From Ignavibacteria bacterium (GTDB lineage: Bacteria > Bacteroidota > Ignavibacteria > Tepidaquicellales > OLB5), in NCBI GenBank assembly GCA_030835085.1, contig JAUQWQ010000032.1, forward strand, positions 1-51,237: 51,237 nt of DNA, written 5' to 3'. Shown here piece by piece: positions 26,672 through 35,790 of this stretch (positions are counted from its first letter, which is position 1; the number at the start of each line of letters is the position of its first letter). The notes beneath the pieces are model-generated. The model did no database searches and was not told where the DNA came from. It saw nothing but the letters and a program-made list of their open reading frames with translations. The translations under genes were made by a program, and so were the position numbers.

Positions 26672-28051
26672 GTGACAAAAAGTTCAGAAAAAATACTGTT
26701 AATAATTTCGGATTTCATTACTCTAAATGCTGCCTGGATTTTATATTACCTGGTTAGAGTTGAATCCGGATGGATTCCATACAGCGCAACTGCATCATTT
26801 ATTATTCCATCGCTGGCAATTTATTTGTACTGGGCTATCATATTTTCATTTGCCGGTCTTTACCAGCATTGGTTTGTCAGATCAAGGTTTGACGAGTTTG
26901 CTTCAGTATTAAAAACTATTTCATTCGGGTGTTTTATTTTGTTCTTTGTAATATTCCTTGATGATGCTATCAGTGATTCAAGGGCAATTTCCAGATTCCT
27001 TATATTGATATACTGGGGCCTTATGGTATTATCTGTAGGTTCCGGCAGAATTCTCATCAGAAGCCTCCAGATGACAATGCTTCAAAAAGGTATTGGTCTC
27101 AGGAATTCAATTATAGTTGGCTCAGGAAAAAGAGGCAGGGAGCTTGAAAATCTGTTAAGTAAGTTTCCCCAGCTTGGTTATAAGTTTGTTGGGTTTATTT
27201 CTGTACAGGATATTACTTCAAAACCGGAAATATTAGGAAATATCTTAGCTTTAAAAAAGATTATTACCATATACAAAATTTCCGAAGTATTGATAGCACT
27301 TGAAGAAAATGAAAAAGACAGATTGTTTGATATAATCAGATATTGCCAGGAAACAGATGTAAACCTGAAAATAATGCCTGATACATATGAAATTGTAAGC
27401 GGTCTTGCAAAAACAAACCAGCTTTACGGTGTGCCGTTCATTGAAGTAATGCCAGAAATAATGCCATATGGCTCAAAATTATTCAAACGGGTACTGGATG
27501 TTTTTATTTCAGGATTATTACTTGTTTTACTTTCTCCCTTATTGATAATTGTTGTAGTGCTTATTAAAGCAACTTCTAAGGGACCTATATTTTATAAACA
27601 GGTCAGAGTTGGCCGGAATTCAAAACAGTTTAATATGTATAAATTCCGTTCTATGGTAAAGGATGCTGAAGAATACGGACCGGAATGGGCAGGAGAGAAT
27701 GATCCAAGGATCACAGGAATCGGTAGACTTATACGAATGGTTTATCTTGATGAAATTCCGCAGTTAATAAATGTGTTAAAAAATGAAATGAGTATTGTGG
27801 GTCCCAGGCCTGAGAGACCATATTTTGTTGAAAAGCTAAGTGCCGAAATTCCGTATTATTATAAACGGCTCAGCATTAAACCGGGAATTACCGGGTGGGC
27901 ACAGATAAAACATAAATATGATTCAAGCCTGGATGATGTGAAAGAGAAACTTAAATTTGATTTTTATTATATTGAAAATATGTCTTTAAAGCTTGATTTT
28001 AAAATAATGGTAAACACTTTTTTAGTTATAATTTTTATGAAAGGCCACTAA
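26672..28051 (+). CDS. Initiating polyprenyl-phosphate sugar-1-phosphate transferase (WcaJ/WbaP-like)
   Basis: This enzyme starts each repeat unit by moving a sugar-1-phosphate to undecaprenyl phosphate. Four to five N-terminal helices (about 1-130) are followed by a Rossmann-like CoA_binding_3 domain (SIIVGSGKRGRELENLL, about 145-250). The catalytic domain is complete: FKRVLDVFISGLLLVLLSPL membrane hairpin, KQVRVGRNSKQF, MYKFRSMVKDAEEYG, VYLDEIPQLINVLKNEMSIVGPRPERP with the catalytic DE pair, and IKPGITGWAQI. Length (459) is typical. The start is GTG. It contrasts with the second, degenerate copy downstream. Confidence 0.95.
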   Translation: MTKSSEKILLIISDFITLNAAWILYYLVRVESGWIPYSATASFIIPSLAIYLYWAIIFSFAGLYQHWFVRSRFDEFASVLKTISFGCFILFFVIFLDDAISDSRAISRFLILIYWGLMVLSVGSGRILIRSLQMTMLQKGIGLRNSIIVGSGKRGRELENLLSKFPQLGYKFVGFISVQDITSKPEILGNILALKKIITIYKISEVLIALEENEKDRLFDIIRYCQETDVNLKIMPDTYEIVSGLAKTNQLYGVPFIEVMPEIMPYGSKLFKRVLDVFISGLLLVLLSPLLIIVVVLIKATSKGPIFYKQVRVGRNSKQFNMYKFRSMVKDAEEYGPEWAGENDPRITGIGRLIRMVYLDEIPQLINVLKNEMSIVGPRPERPYFVEKLSAEIPYYYKRLSIKPGITGWAQIKHKYDSSLDDVKEKLKFDFYYIENMSLKLDFKIMVNTFLVIIFMKGH

Positions 28052-28059
28052 TATAGTTT

Positions 28060-29169
28060 ATGGGATTAAAAAATATTCAAATGGTAGATACTAAAACCCA
28101 GTATCTCAAAATTAAAGAAGAAATTGATACAGCAATACAAAATGTTATTGACAGCACACAGTTCATCCAGGGACCGGCTGTTAAGAAATTTGAAAGCAAC
28201 GTTGAAAAATACCTGGGTGTAAAATATGCAATAGGATGTGCTTCAGGAACTGATGCGCTGCAGATCGCTATGATGGCTTTGGATATAAAGCCAGGCGATG
28301 AGATATTAACTACACCATTTACGTTTGTTGCAACAACAGAAACAATAGCAATACTCGGGGCAATCCCGGTTTATGTTGATATTGACCCTGAAACTTTTAA
28401 TATTGATATTAATAAAATTGAAGCAAAGATCACTCCAAAGACAAAGGCTGTTATGCCTGTTCATTTGTACGGTCAGCCCTGTGATATGGATCCGTTAATG
28501 AAGATTGCACGAAAACACGGTTTATTTGTTATTGAAGATGCAGCACAGGCGATGGGTTCAAAATATAAAGATAAGATGATATGTACAATTGGGGATATCG
28601 GTTGTATCAGCTTTTATCCCAGCAAAAACCTAGGCGCGTTTGGCGATGGCGGAATGCTTACAACTAATGATGAGAAGCTTGCCGAAAAGATAAGAATGAT
28701 TATTTCCCACGGCTCAAAAAAGAAATATTACCACGAAACCCTGGGTGTGAACAGCAGGTTAGATTCTATTCAGGCGGCCATACTGGATATTAAGCTTAAA
28801 TACCTTGATGAATACTGTGAAGCCAGGTACAAAGCTGCAATGAAGTATAACGAAAAATTCAAAGGAATATTTGAAACACCATACATAATGCCCGGAGTTA
28901 AACATATTTTTCACCAGTATTCTATCAGGGTAAAGAACAGGGATAAAATGATGGAATTCCTGAAGTCTAACGAGATACCTTCAATGATCTATTATCCGGT
29001 GCCGCTGCATATGCAGGAAGCTTATAAATATGATTATAAACCCGGCGATTACCCGGTTTCAGAAGAAATTGCGAAAGATATAATTTCACTGCCTATGCAT
29101 ACTGAGCTCACTGATGAAGAAATTGATTTTATTTCATCAAAAGTTATTGAATTTAATTCCATCCAATAA
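28060..29169 (+). CDS. DegT/DnrJ/EryC1 family PLP-dependent sugar aminotransferase
   Basis: A complete 369-residue aminotransferase of the sugar family. The cofactor site includes GCASGTDALQIAMMAL (phosphate loop), FVIEDAAQAMGS (Asp and Gln), and the PLP lysine K189 in SFYPSKNLGAFGDGG. These enzymes aminate keto-sugar nucleotides. The GTDALQIA and YPSKNLG forms resemble the WbpE-type branch, which acts on 3-keto UDP sugars, but specificity cannot be fixed here. No oxidase or acetyltransferase partner is visible. It lies 8 bp after the initiating transferase and may make the amino sugar used in the polymer. Confidence 0.93.
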   Translation: MGLKNIQMVDTKTQYLKIKEEIDTAIQNVIDSTQFIQGPAVKKFESNVEKYLGVKYAIGCASGTDALQIAMMALDIKPGDEILTTPFTFVATTETIAILGAIPVYVDIDPETFNIDINKIEAKITPKTKAVMPVHLYGQPCDMDPLMKIARKHGLFVIEDAAQAMGSKYKDKMICTIGDIGCISFYPSKNLGAFGDGGMLTTNDEKLAEKIRMIISHGSKKKYYHETLGVNSRLDSIQAAILDIKLKYLDEYCEARYKAAMKYNEKFKGIFETPYIMPGVKHIFHQYSIRVKNRDKMMEFLKSNEIPSMIYYPVPLHMQEAYKYDYKPGDYPVSEEIAKDIISLPMHTELTDEEIDFISSKVIEFNSIQ

Positions 29170-29181
29170 TACATTTATATA

Positions 29182-29901
29182 TTGAAAAAAGCGTTAATCA
29201 TAATACCAACGTATAACGAAGCCGAGAACATTGTAAACATTATCAATGAGCTGATGGCTATCAATTATGAAGGGATCATCATTGAAATTCTGGTAGTTGA
29301 TGATAATTCCACTGACGGTACATCTGCGCTGGTAAAAAACCTCACATATGACAGGGTACATATCATTGAGCGGCCCGGAAAGCTGGGACTGGGTACGGCT
29401 TACATCAGGGGATTCAGGTATGCAATTGAAAATAATTACGATTATGTCTTTGAAATGGACGCGGATTTCTCACATGATCCAGAAGCTATACCTGCTTTTT
29501 TCCCTAAACTGCTGGAGTATGATGTTGTTGTCGGTTCAAGGTACATTGAAGGCATTGCAGTAGTAAACTGGCCTTTAAGCAGGCTTATGATATCTATAGG
29601 GGCCAGCTACTATACCCGTATGATTACTTTCCTTCCTGTGAAGGATGTGACAGCAGGTTTTATGGCGTACAGGGTTAATTCACTGAAGCAAATTGATTTT
29701 GATAAAGTTCACTCTAACGGATATTCATTCCAGATTGAAATGAAATTCCGTATGTGGAAAAAAGGTTTCAAAATTACCGAAATTCCTATCGTGTTTATCG
29801 ATAGAAGAGCAGGTGTTTCAAAAATGTCCAGAAAGATAGTATACGAAGCAATGTTCATGGTTTGGAAACTGAAACTGCAGTCAATCTTCAATAAATTATA
29901 A
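29182..29901 (+). CDS. GT2 polyprenol monophosphomannose synthase-like
   Basis: A single-domain GT2 of 239 residues without membrane helices. ALIIIPTYNEAENIVNII, ILVVDDNSTDGT and VFEMDADFSHDPEAIP (the DAD metal site) are typical of the DPM1 group, as is GSRYIEGIAVVNWPLSR. The group makes polyprenyl-phosphate mannose from GDP-mannose, which GT39-type enzymes then use outside the membrane. A GT39 gene lies 23 kb upstream. The start is TTG with MKKALIII. The last residues (KLKLQSIFNKL) show no anchor. Confidence 0.88.
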   Translation: MKKALIIIPTYNEAENIVNIINELMAINYEGIIIEILVVDDNSTDGTSALVKNLTYDRVHIIERPGKLGLGTAYIRGFRYAIENNYDYVFEMDADFSHDPEAIPAFFPKLLEYDVVVGSRYIEGIAVVNWPLSRLMISIGASYYTRMITFLPVKDVTAGFMAYRVNSLKQIDFDKVHSNGYSFQIEMKFRMWKKGFKITEIPIVFIDRRAGVSKMSRKIVYEAMFMVWKLKLQSIFNKL

Positions 29902-29917
29902 CTTAGGGAACTGACTG

Positions 29918-31918
29918 TTGATAGATATATCTGTAATAATAGTTAATTATAATGTAAAAGAACTGTTAGAGCAGTGTATTAATTCTATTTTTTCAGCGTC
30001 ATCTGGCCTTAAAGTTGAAGTAATTGTTGTTGATAACAATTCATTTGACGGAAGTGTTGAATTTCTTAAACAAAAATTCCCAGGAAATCCGCAATTAAAG
30101 ATCATTGAAAGCCCGATCAACTTAGGCTTTGCTAAAGCCAATAACCTTGGGGCAAAAGAAGCCAAAGGTGAATACCTTCTTATACTTAATCCTGATACAA
30201 TTCTTCAGGAAGATACCCTTGAAAGATCACTGGAGTTCTATAAAGCGAATAAAGATATTGGCGCGTTAACTTGTAAGCTGATATTACCTAACGGCAAGCT
30301 TGATCTTGCATGCAGAAGAAGCTTCCCGACACCATCGGTTGCAGTGTACAGAATTCTTGGACTGAGCCGGATATTCCCCAAGAGCAGGCTCTTTGGCAAA
30401 TATAATCTGACATACCTTGATGAGAATGATACTTATGAAGTTGACGCAATTGTTGGGGCGTTTATGCTTATAAGAAAAGATATTTATGAAGAGGTTAAAG
30501 GCTTTGATGAGGATTATTTTATGTACGGCGAAGATCTTGACCTTTGTTTCAGGATAAAGAAAGCAGGATATAAGATCTTTTATTACCCTGAAACATCAAT
30601 AATCCATTATAAAGGTGAAAGCACCAAGAAAAGCAGTATTTCATATGTAAATAATTTTTATGGTGCCATGCAGGTCTTTGTTAAAAAGAACCTGAATACA
30701 AGTTTCTGGCTTATGAATTTCCTTATAAAGTTATCTATTTTCTACAGGGCATCAATTTCATACATTTCGCGGTTCATCAAAAATAATTACCCCGTGATGC
30801 TTGACCTTGTTTTTATTGTGGGAGGTATGATACTCGCAATTTACCAGAGGTTTGAGTTTTTCCCGCTTGAAGCATATACACTGGTAATTTTTGTTTATAC
30901 ATTTGTATGGCTTGTAACACTTGCTTTAAGCGGTTCATACAGCAAGGAAGAACACTTTTCGCTTGTTAAACCCCTTAATGGAATACTGATAGGATTTTTT
31001 GTCAATTCATCATTTACTTACTTCTTCAATGAATATGCTTTTTCAAGAGCTGTGGTTTTACGCACAGCAGTTAATACATATCTTTTAATAGCCGCGTGGA
31101 GGCTTTTGGCTAAAATAGTAAAGTATTCTAAAAGCCGCAGTATATTCAGGACATCAAATACACTTATTGTCGGTAAGAATGAAGAAACAGAAAGTTTTAT
31201 TTCAAAACTTAAAACAAGGGTTGATAGCGAATATGAATTTATCGGTTACATTTCACCAAACAGCGGGCATACAAACGGATATATAGGTAACCTTAATAAC
31301 CTGAAAGATATTGTAACTGCAGGTAAAATAAAAAATATAGTATTTGCCAAAAATGAGCTCAGCAACCAGCAGATACTTGATATGATGTGGTCACTTAAAA
31401 ATTACAATATCAGCTTTAAAATACTTGCAGGTGATAGCGATATTATTCTTGGCAAATCTGCCCTCGATAAGATCGACGATATATATCTAATGCAGATTGA
31501 ATATAATATCAATAAGAAATTCAATATATTTGTAAAACGGATTTTTGATATATTTTTAGGCATTTTCAGTCTTTTTACCGTTTACCCGGCTGTTTTAATA
31601 GTATCAAAAATACCTTCAGTTTACAATAAACATGTAAAATTCTTTAAAAAGCTTAAGCATATACCGCAGGTAATTTCAGGGAAATACAGCTTTGTAGGCA
31701 GGGCAACATGGGATACACCGCAGCAGGGGATGCAGTTTCTTGGAAAAAACGGTTTAACCGGTCTTGTACAGATCAATCTTCACAGGAATTTAAGTGCAGA
31801 TGAAATTGAATATTTTAATTTTTATTATGCAAAAAACCAGTCACTAGCGCTGGATATTGAAATACTTTTAAAGACTTTATCTTTATTTTTATTTAGAAAG
31901 AACGTACCAAACATATGA
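29918..31918 (+). CDS. GT2 glycosyltransferase fused to a degenerate WcaJ-type phosphoglycosyltransferase
   Basis: A 666-residue fusion. Residues 1-270 are a complete GT2 ([44 protein letters not shown]). From about 290 come membrane helices, then a CoA_binding_3-like domain ([18 protein letters not shown], about 415-530). Last is a phosphoglycosyltransferase-like end ([16 protein letters not shown] to LTGLVQINL). In this last part the RVG, KFRSM and DE-PQ stretches are missing: the helix runs into [14 protein letters not shown] where VGPRP is expected. The tail [20 protein letters not shown] is kept. Initiating activity is therefore unlikely, and the domain may be a scaffold or membrane anchor. 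The start is TTG. Its stop overlaps accA by 4 bp. Confidence 0.87.
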   Translation: MIDISVIIVNYNVKELLEQCINSIFSASSGLKVEVIVVDNNSFDGSVEFLKQKFPGNPQLKIIESPINLGFAKANNLGAKEAKGEYLLILNPDTILQEDTLERSLEFYKANKDIGALTCKLILPNGKLDLACRRSFPTPSVAVYRILGLSRIFPKSRLFGKYNLTYLDENDTYEVDAIVGAFMLIRKDIYEEVKGFDEDYFMYGEDLDLCFRIKKAGYKIFYYPETSIIHYKGESTKKSSISYVNNFYGAMQVFVKKNLNTSFWLMNFLIKLSIFYRASISYISRFIKNNYPVMLDLVFIVGGMILAIYQRFEFFPLEAYTLVIFVYTFVWLVTLALSGSYSKEEHFSLVKPLNGILIGFFVNSSFTYFFNEYAFSRAVVLRTAVNTYLLIAAWRLLAKIVKYSKSRSIFRTSNTLIVGKNEETESFISKLKTRVDSEYEFIGYISPNSGHTNGYIGNLNNLKDIVTAGKIKNIVFAKNELSNQQILDMMWSLKNYNISFKILAGDSDIILGKSALDKIDDIYLMQIEYNINKKFNIFVKRIFDIFLGIFSLFTVYPAVLIVSKIPSVYNKHVKFFKKLKHIPQVISGKYSFVGRATWDTPQQGMQFLGKNGLTGLVQINLHRNLSADEIEYFNFYYAKNQSLALDIEILLKTLSLFLFRKNVPNI

Positions 31919-32865
31919 GCAAGAACGTACTTGAATTTGAAAAACCCATAATTGAGCTTGAACAGAAAATTGAAGAAATGCGCGCACTTTCTGATAGCCT
32001 TGATATATCAAATGAAATAGGCAAACTTGAAAAGAAGGTAAATGAGCTCAGGACCTCTGTATACAAAAATCTAACACGCTGGCAGATCGTACAGATAGCC
32101 CGCCACCCGGAAAGACCATACAGCCTTGATTATATATATTTAATGACTGAGAACTTTATTGAAATGCATGGCGACAGGGCATTTGGCGATGATAAAGCAG
32201 TTGTCGGCGGTTTTGCTACTCTTGCTGGCAAGCCTGTTATGATAATAGGACAGCAGAAGGGCAGGGATACAAAATCAAATATTTACCGTAACTTTGGAAT
32301 GATGAATCCGGAAGGTTACCGCAAAGCATTAAGACTTATGAGGCTTGCTGAAAAATTTGGCAGACCCGTTGTTACATTGATTGATACTCCCGGGGCAAAT
32401 CCCGGAATGGACGCGGAAGAACGCGGGCAGGCTGAGGCAATTGCAAGGAATATACTTGAAATGAGCAGGCTAAGAGTTCCTGTTATTGTATGCATTATAG
32501 GTGAAGGTGCCTCAGGCGGAGCGTTTGGAATTGGTGTGGGTGACAGGGTCCTTATGCTGCAATACTGCTGGTACTCGGTAATTTCACCTGAATCATGTTC
32601 TAGCATTCTTTTCAGAAGCTGGGAATATAAAGAACAGGCTGCCGAAGCTTTGCAGCTTACTGCAAATGACCTGGTGAAACATAAGATTGTTGACAGAATT
32701 GTACCTGAGCCTGAAGGCGGGGCTCACAGGAATCACAGAGAAGCCGCGGAATTACTTAAAGAAGCGATACTTGATGAATTAAAACAGCTCGAAAAAGCTG
32801 ATCCCGATAAATTCCTTGACCAGCGCATTAAAAAATACAGCGCTATGGGTTATTGGGAAGGTTAA
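31915..32865 (+). CDS. accA: Acetyl-CoA carboxylase carboxyltransferase subunit alpha
   Basis: AccA with AccD transfers carboxyl from biotin to acetyl-CoA, giving malonyl-CoA for fatty acid synthesis. Coiled N-terminus, then [66 protein letters not shown] and [15 protein letters not shown] are all family signatures. Length (316) matches E. coli (319). The ATG overlaps the fusion gene's TGA (ATGA), so it appears translationally coupled to the polysaccharide locus. accD is not in the window. Confidence 0.98.
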   Translation: MSKNVLEFEKPIIELEQKIEEMRALSDSLDISNEIGKLEKKVNELRTSVYKNLTRWQIVQIARHPERPYSLDYIYLMTENFIEMHGDRAFGDDKAVVGGFATLAGKPVMIIGQQKGRDTKSNIYRNFGMMNPEGYRKALRLMRLAEKFGRPVVTLIDTPGANPGMDAEERGQAEAIARNILEMSRLRVPVIVCIIGEGASGGAFGIGVGDRVLMLQYCWYSVISPESCSSILFRSWEYKEQAAEALQLTANDLVKHKIVDRIVPEPEGGAHRNHREAAELLKEAILDELKQLEKADPDKFLDQRIKKYSAMGYWEG

Positions 32866-32888
32866 TAACTTAAATCCATTACTAAAAA

Positions 32889-34211
32889 ATGAATACTGCT
32901 ATTGTTGATAAACAGGCTAAGTTCCTTGTTAAAGGGGCAAAGCCTTTACATGGCTCCATACGCATAAGCGGCGCTAAAAATGCCGCTTCAAAGCTGATAA
33001 TTGCATCGCTGCTCACTGATGAACCTGTGCACATTACCAATTGCCCCATAAGCATTGGTGAAATACGTGTTACCAGGAAGATAATCGAATCACTTGGCGC
33101 GAAATTCAAGAAGTTCAGTGATAACGAAGTTATCGTTCAGACGAAGAAGATACATGATATATCTTTTTCAGCTTCGCTTGGGCTGATAAACAGAATTGGT
33201 GTGCTTACCGCGGGTCCGCTGCTGCTTCGGTCAGGCGAAGCCAAAATACCAAAGCCCGGGGGCGATCAGATAGGCTCCAGACCCATTAACTTCCACCTTG
33301 ATGCTTTGATAAAGCTGGGCACGACTGTTAAAGAATACAAAGACTTCTACCTTCTGAAAGCAAAAAGACTTGTCGGCACAGATATCACTTTGCCTTTCCC
33401 TTCAGTTGGCGCAACGGAAAATATTATTATAACTGCATCACTTGCAATAGGCAAAACCACAATACATAATGCTGCGATAGAGCCGGAAATTATGGACCTC
33501 ATTATGCTGCTGCAGAAGATGGGAGCTATTATTGATGTTAAAACTGACCGTACAATTGTAATTACAGGTGTTGATAGACTCTGCGGTGCCGAGCACCGTG
33601 TTATACCTGATAGGCTTGAAGCTGCTTCATTCGCTTGCGCAGCTATCGCATCAAAAGGTGATGTTACAATTCACGATGCAAGACATGCCGATATGATCAC
33701 GTTCCTGAACACCATAAGGCTTATAGGTGCTGAATACGAAGTATTAAAAGACGGCATAAGGTTCTATTACAAGGGTGACCTTAAGCCTATAAGCATTGAA
33801 ACAGACGTTCACCCCGGATTTATGACCGACTGGCAGCCGCCTATGACCATTTTGCTAACACAGGCAAATGGTATCAGTACCCTGCACGAAACAGTTTACG
33901 AAAACCGCTTTGGTTACATTAAAGAGCTGAACAAAATGGGCGCGGCAATTGAGCTCACAAACGACTGCCTCGGCACTCCGTGCCGTTTTAACGGAACCAA
34001 TTACTATCACAGCGCAGTGATAAAAGGCAAGACTCCGCTCAGATCAGCAGAGATAAATGTACCCGATATACGCGCGGGATTTTCATACCTTGTTGCTGCA
34101 ATTTTAGCAAAGGGTGAAACCCTTGTACACGGAATTCATTACATCGATAGGGGATACGAGAACATCGACCAAAAAATGCGCAAGCTTGGTGTGAAGATAA
34201 AGAGGGTGTAG
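32889..34211 (+). CDS. murA: UDP-N-acetylglucosamine 1-carboxyvinyltransferase with Asp in place of the active-site Cys
   Basis: MurA catalyses the first committed step of peptidoglycan synthesis, enolpyruvyl transfer to UDP-GlcNAc. ISGAKNAASKLIIAS holds the Lys/Asn pair. FMTDWQPP carries the catalytic Asp, and ENRFGYIKELNKMGA and DIRAGFSYLVAAILAKGE are typical. The mobile loop reads KIPKPGGDQIGSRPI, with D126 at the position of E. coli Cys115. The same change is known in mycobacterial, chlamydial and Borrelia MurA and is associated with intrinsic fosfomycin resistance. At 440 residues it is slightly longer than E. coli MurA. It ends at a strong terminator. Confidence 0.97.
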   Translation: MNTAIVDKQAKFLVKGAKPLHGSIRISGAKNAASKLIIASLLTDEPVHITNCPISIGEIRVTRKIIESLGAKFKKFSDNEVIVQTKKIHDISFSASLGLINRIGVLTAGPLLLRSGEAKIPKPGGDQIGSRPINFHLDALIKLGTTVKEYKDFYLLKAKRLVGTDITLPFPSVGATENIIITASLAIGKTTIHNAAIEPEIMDLIMLLQKMGAIIDVKTDRTIVITGVDRLCGAEHRVIPDRLEAASFACAAIASKGDVTIHDARHADMITFLNTIRLIGAEYEVLKDGIRFYYKGDLKPISIETDVHPGFMTDWQPPMTILLTQANGISTLHETVYENRFGYIKELNKMGAAIELTNDCLGTPCRFNGTNYYHSAVIKGKTPLRSAEINVPDIRAGFSYLVAAILAKGETLVHGIHYIDRGYENIDQKMRKLGVKIKRV

Positions 34212-34234
34212 GTAAATTACTAATTTTCGCCAAC

Positions 34235-34267
34235 AAAAAACCCCTCCGGACTCTCCGGAGGGGTTTC
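34235..34267 (+). terminator. Rho-independent terminator after murA
   Basis: A perfect 10-bp stem CCCCTCCGGA-CTC-TCCGGAGGGG follows murA by about 30 bp, with six A before and a short T-run after. The left A-run could let it act on the minus strand too, behind rlpA. Confidence 0.93.
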
Positions 34268-34375
34268 TTATTTTAATAACTGTACGTTATGTGCTTAGTA
34301 TAACTGTGCTTTATATCTTTTCAGCCGCTAATGGTAAGTTAGGTGCTGATTTGCTTATGTTAAATCTTACTGTGT

Positions 34376-35371
34376 TTATTCGCCTATTTTTACGAGCTTA
34401 GGCTGGTATTTTAGTTTGTATAAGGCACTCAAATCTTTCTTCGCGGATTTTTCTTTTTCATACAATCCCACAAGTACCTTATAGGTTACTGTTTTTGTGT
34501 TTGTATTGGGATCTGTAACCGCTATTTCTTCAAGAAAGATCTTAGTGAAACCGTCGCGTTCTAACCGGCCGATTCTTCTATCGGCAAGTGACTTGTCAGT
34601 ATATATCCCCACTTCAATTGAGTTGCCTTTTACTACTGCCAGTTGGTTTGATATGTCGTAAAATCTGATAAGTGAATCTATATCATTTATCTGCTGGAAG
34701 AGGTTTGATTCTTTTTCTTTCTCTTCATCTGTCTTTGGTGTTACCACTTTGATCTTTAAGTTGCCTTTTGATTTAAGGCTCTTGTTCAGCTCAAAGTCAT
34801 TTGAAGTACCGTCTTCACCTTCAAATTCAACGAACACCTTGGACTCAGCATCAACATTGCCGTTTATAAGCTCTGTTGTTTTGAATTCATTGGTATCAAT
34901 TTCTGTGATATCAATATGTTCATCAGGATCAATACCCTGGCGAAGCATTTCAGCTTCTTCATCAGTAATTTGCTCGATCTTTACCTGTGTCGTTCCGCCC
35001 ATACCAATCGCTTCCTTGGAAGCTTTGGAAAGATCAATGATCCTTCCTCTGATATATGGACCCCTATCATTAATTCTGACTACGGTATAGAGATTATTCT
35101 CAAGATTTGTGACCTTCAGCAGGGTACCGAAGGGCAAGGTTTTGTGAGCCGCCGTGAATTCGTAGGTATCAAAACGTTCGCCGTTGGCTGTTTTTCTACC
35201 ATGGAACCCAGGACCGTACCACGAAGCCTCGCCGGTTTCCACAAAACTAGAGCCGGTTGGATCTCCATTTGAGTAAGCACTTTCTGATATTGCACCCGTA
35301 AGCACGAGTTGTACAGTTAAAAAAGAGATTAACCACAAGATTCTTGTTTTAAACAATGCATCTCCTTTCAT
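34376..35371 (-). CDS. rlpA: RlpA-like septal ring lytic transglycosylase with SPOR-like C-terminus
   Basis: An exported 331-residue protein. After an N-terminal signal helix ([16 protein letters not shown]), the double-psi beta-barrel runs from about residue 45 to 135: [37 protein letters not shown] and [17 protein letters not shown], with E65, H76 and D102 as the RlpA active residues. An acidic linker of about 100 residues follows, then a SPOR-like domain (VEVGIY-like [18 protein letters not shown] to the end) that would bind septal glycan. The ATG has no Shine-Dalgarno, while AAAGGAG lies five bases before an in-frame TTG five codons in (35356); that may be the true start. Confidence 0.88.
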   Translation of the reverse strand: MKGDALFKTRILWLISFLTVQLVLTGAISESAYSNGDPTGSSFVETGEASWYGPGFHGRKTANGERFDTYEFTAAHKTLPFGTLLKVTNLENNLYTVVRINDRGPYIRGRIIDLSKASKEAIGMGGTTQVKIEQITDEEAEMLRQGIDPDEHIDITEIDTNEFKTTELINGNVDAESKVFVEFEGEDGTSNDFELNKSLKSKGNLKIKVVTPKTDEEKEKESNLFQQINDIDSLIRFYDISNQLAVVKGNSIEVGIYTDKSLADRRIGRLERDGFTKIFLEEIAVTDPNTNTKTVTYKVLVGLYEKEKSAKKDLSALYKLKYQPKLVKIGE

Positions 35372-35790
35372 TTTTTGTTAATAAATTGACTGTCCCATAG
35401 CAGCATAGCATATTATATCATCATCAACGGACAGTCTTGCTCGTTCAGTATTGTCTATTGCAATACGTCTTGGAGCGTTTCTCTTTTTTAATTGGCGCTT
35501 TATTGCGCCAAACTCTTATGTTAAAAGAACAAAAAATCTATATGCCTTACCCGCTCATAAAGAGCGGGGGAGACATAAAACCTGTTTATATAATTTATAT
35601 CTGAATAAAACCAGATGAACCTTGAGATCAGCCGAAGGCTGATCGAAATCCCGCCCTGGCGGGATAAAAGTTAAATAAGACTGATCGAAATCCCGCCCTG
35701 GCGGGAATAAATTCTATTGTTGTGTTACCAGCAACTTCCTTCACTTCGTTCAGTAAGTCAAGCCTGCAACTTGTCACCTGTAACCTACAA
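35372..35790. other. Hairpin-rich intergenic region between rlpA and ilvE
   Basis: No gene is supported in these 419 bases. It holds an 8-bp inverted repeat GACTGTCC/GGACAGTC (35388-35395 and 35429-35436), a hairpin TTGGCGC-TTTATT-GCGCCAA (35492-35511) and CCCGCTC-ATAAA-GAGCGGG (35550-35568), then the repeat cluster listed separately. The part next to ilvE (35720-35790) is plain sequence without a recognised motif. A short plus-strand ORF across the ilvE end is a shadow. Confidence 0.8.
35626..35706. repeat. Cluster of intergenic palindromes with a duplicated GC-rich hairpin
   Basis: GATCAGCC-GAA-GGCTGATC (35626-35644) is followed by two copies of CTGATCGAAA joined to TCCCGCCCTGGCGGGA (35639-35664 and 35681-35706). 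The 16-mer is a 7-bp stem with a 2-nt loop. The copies are GC-rich islands in AT-rich DNA, like dispersed REP-type intergenic elements. On the minus strand they could also terminate transcription from ilvE. Confidence 0.85.
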
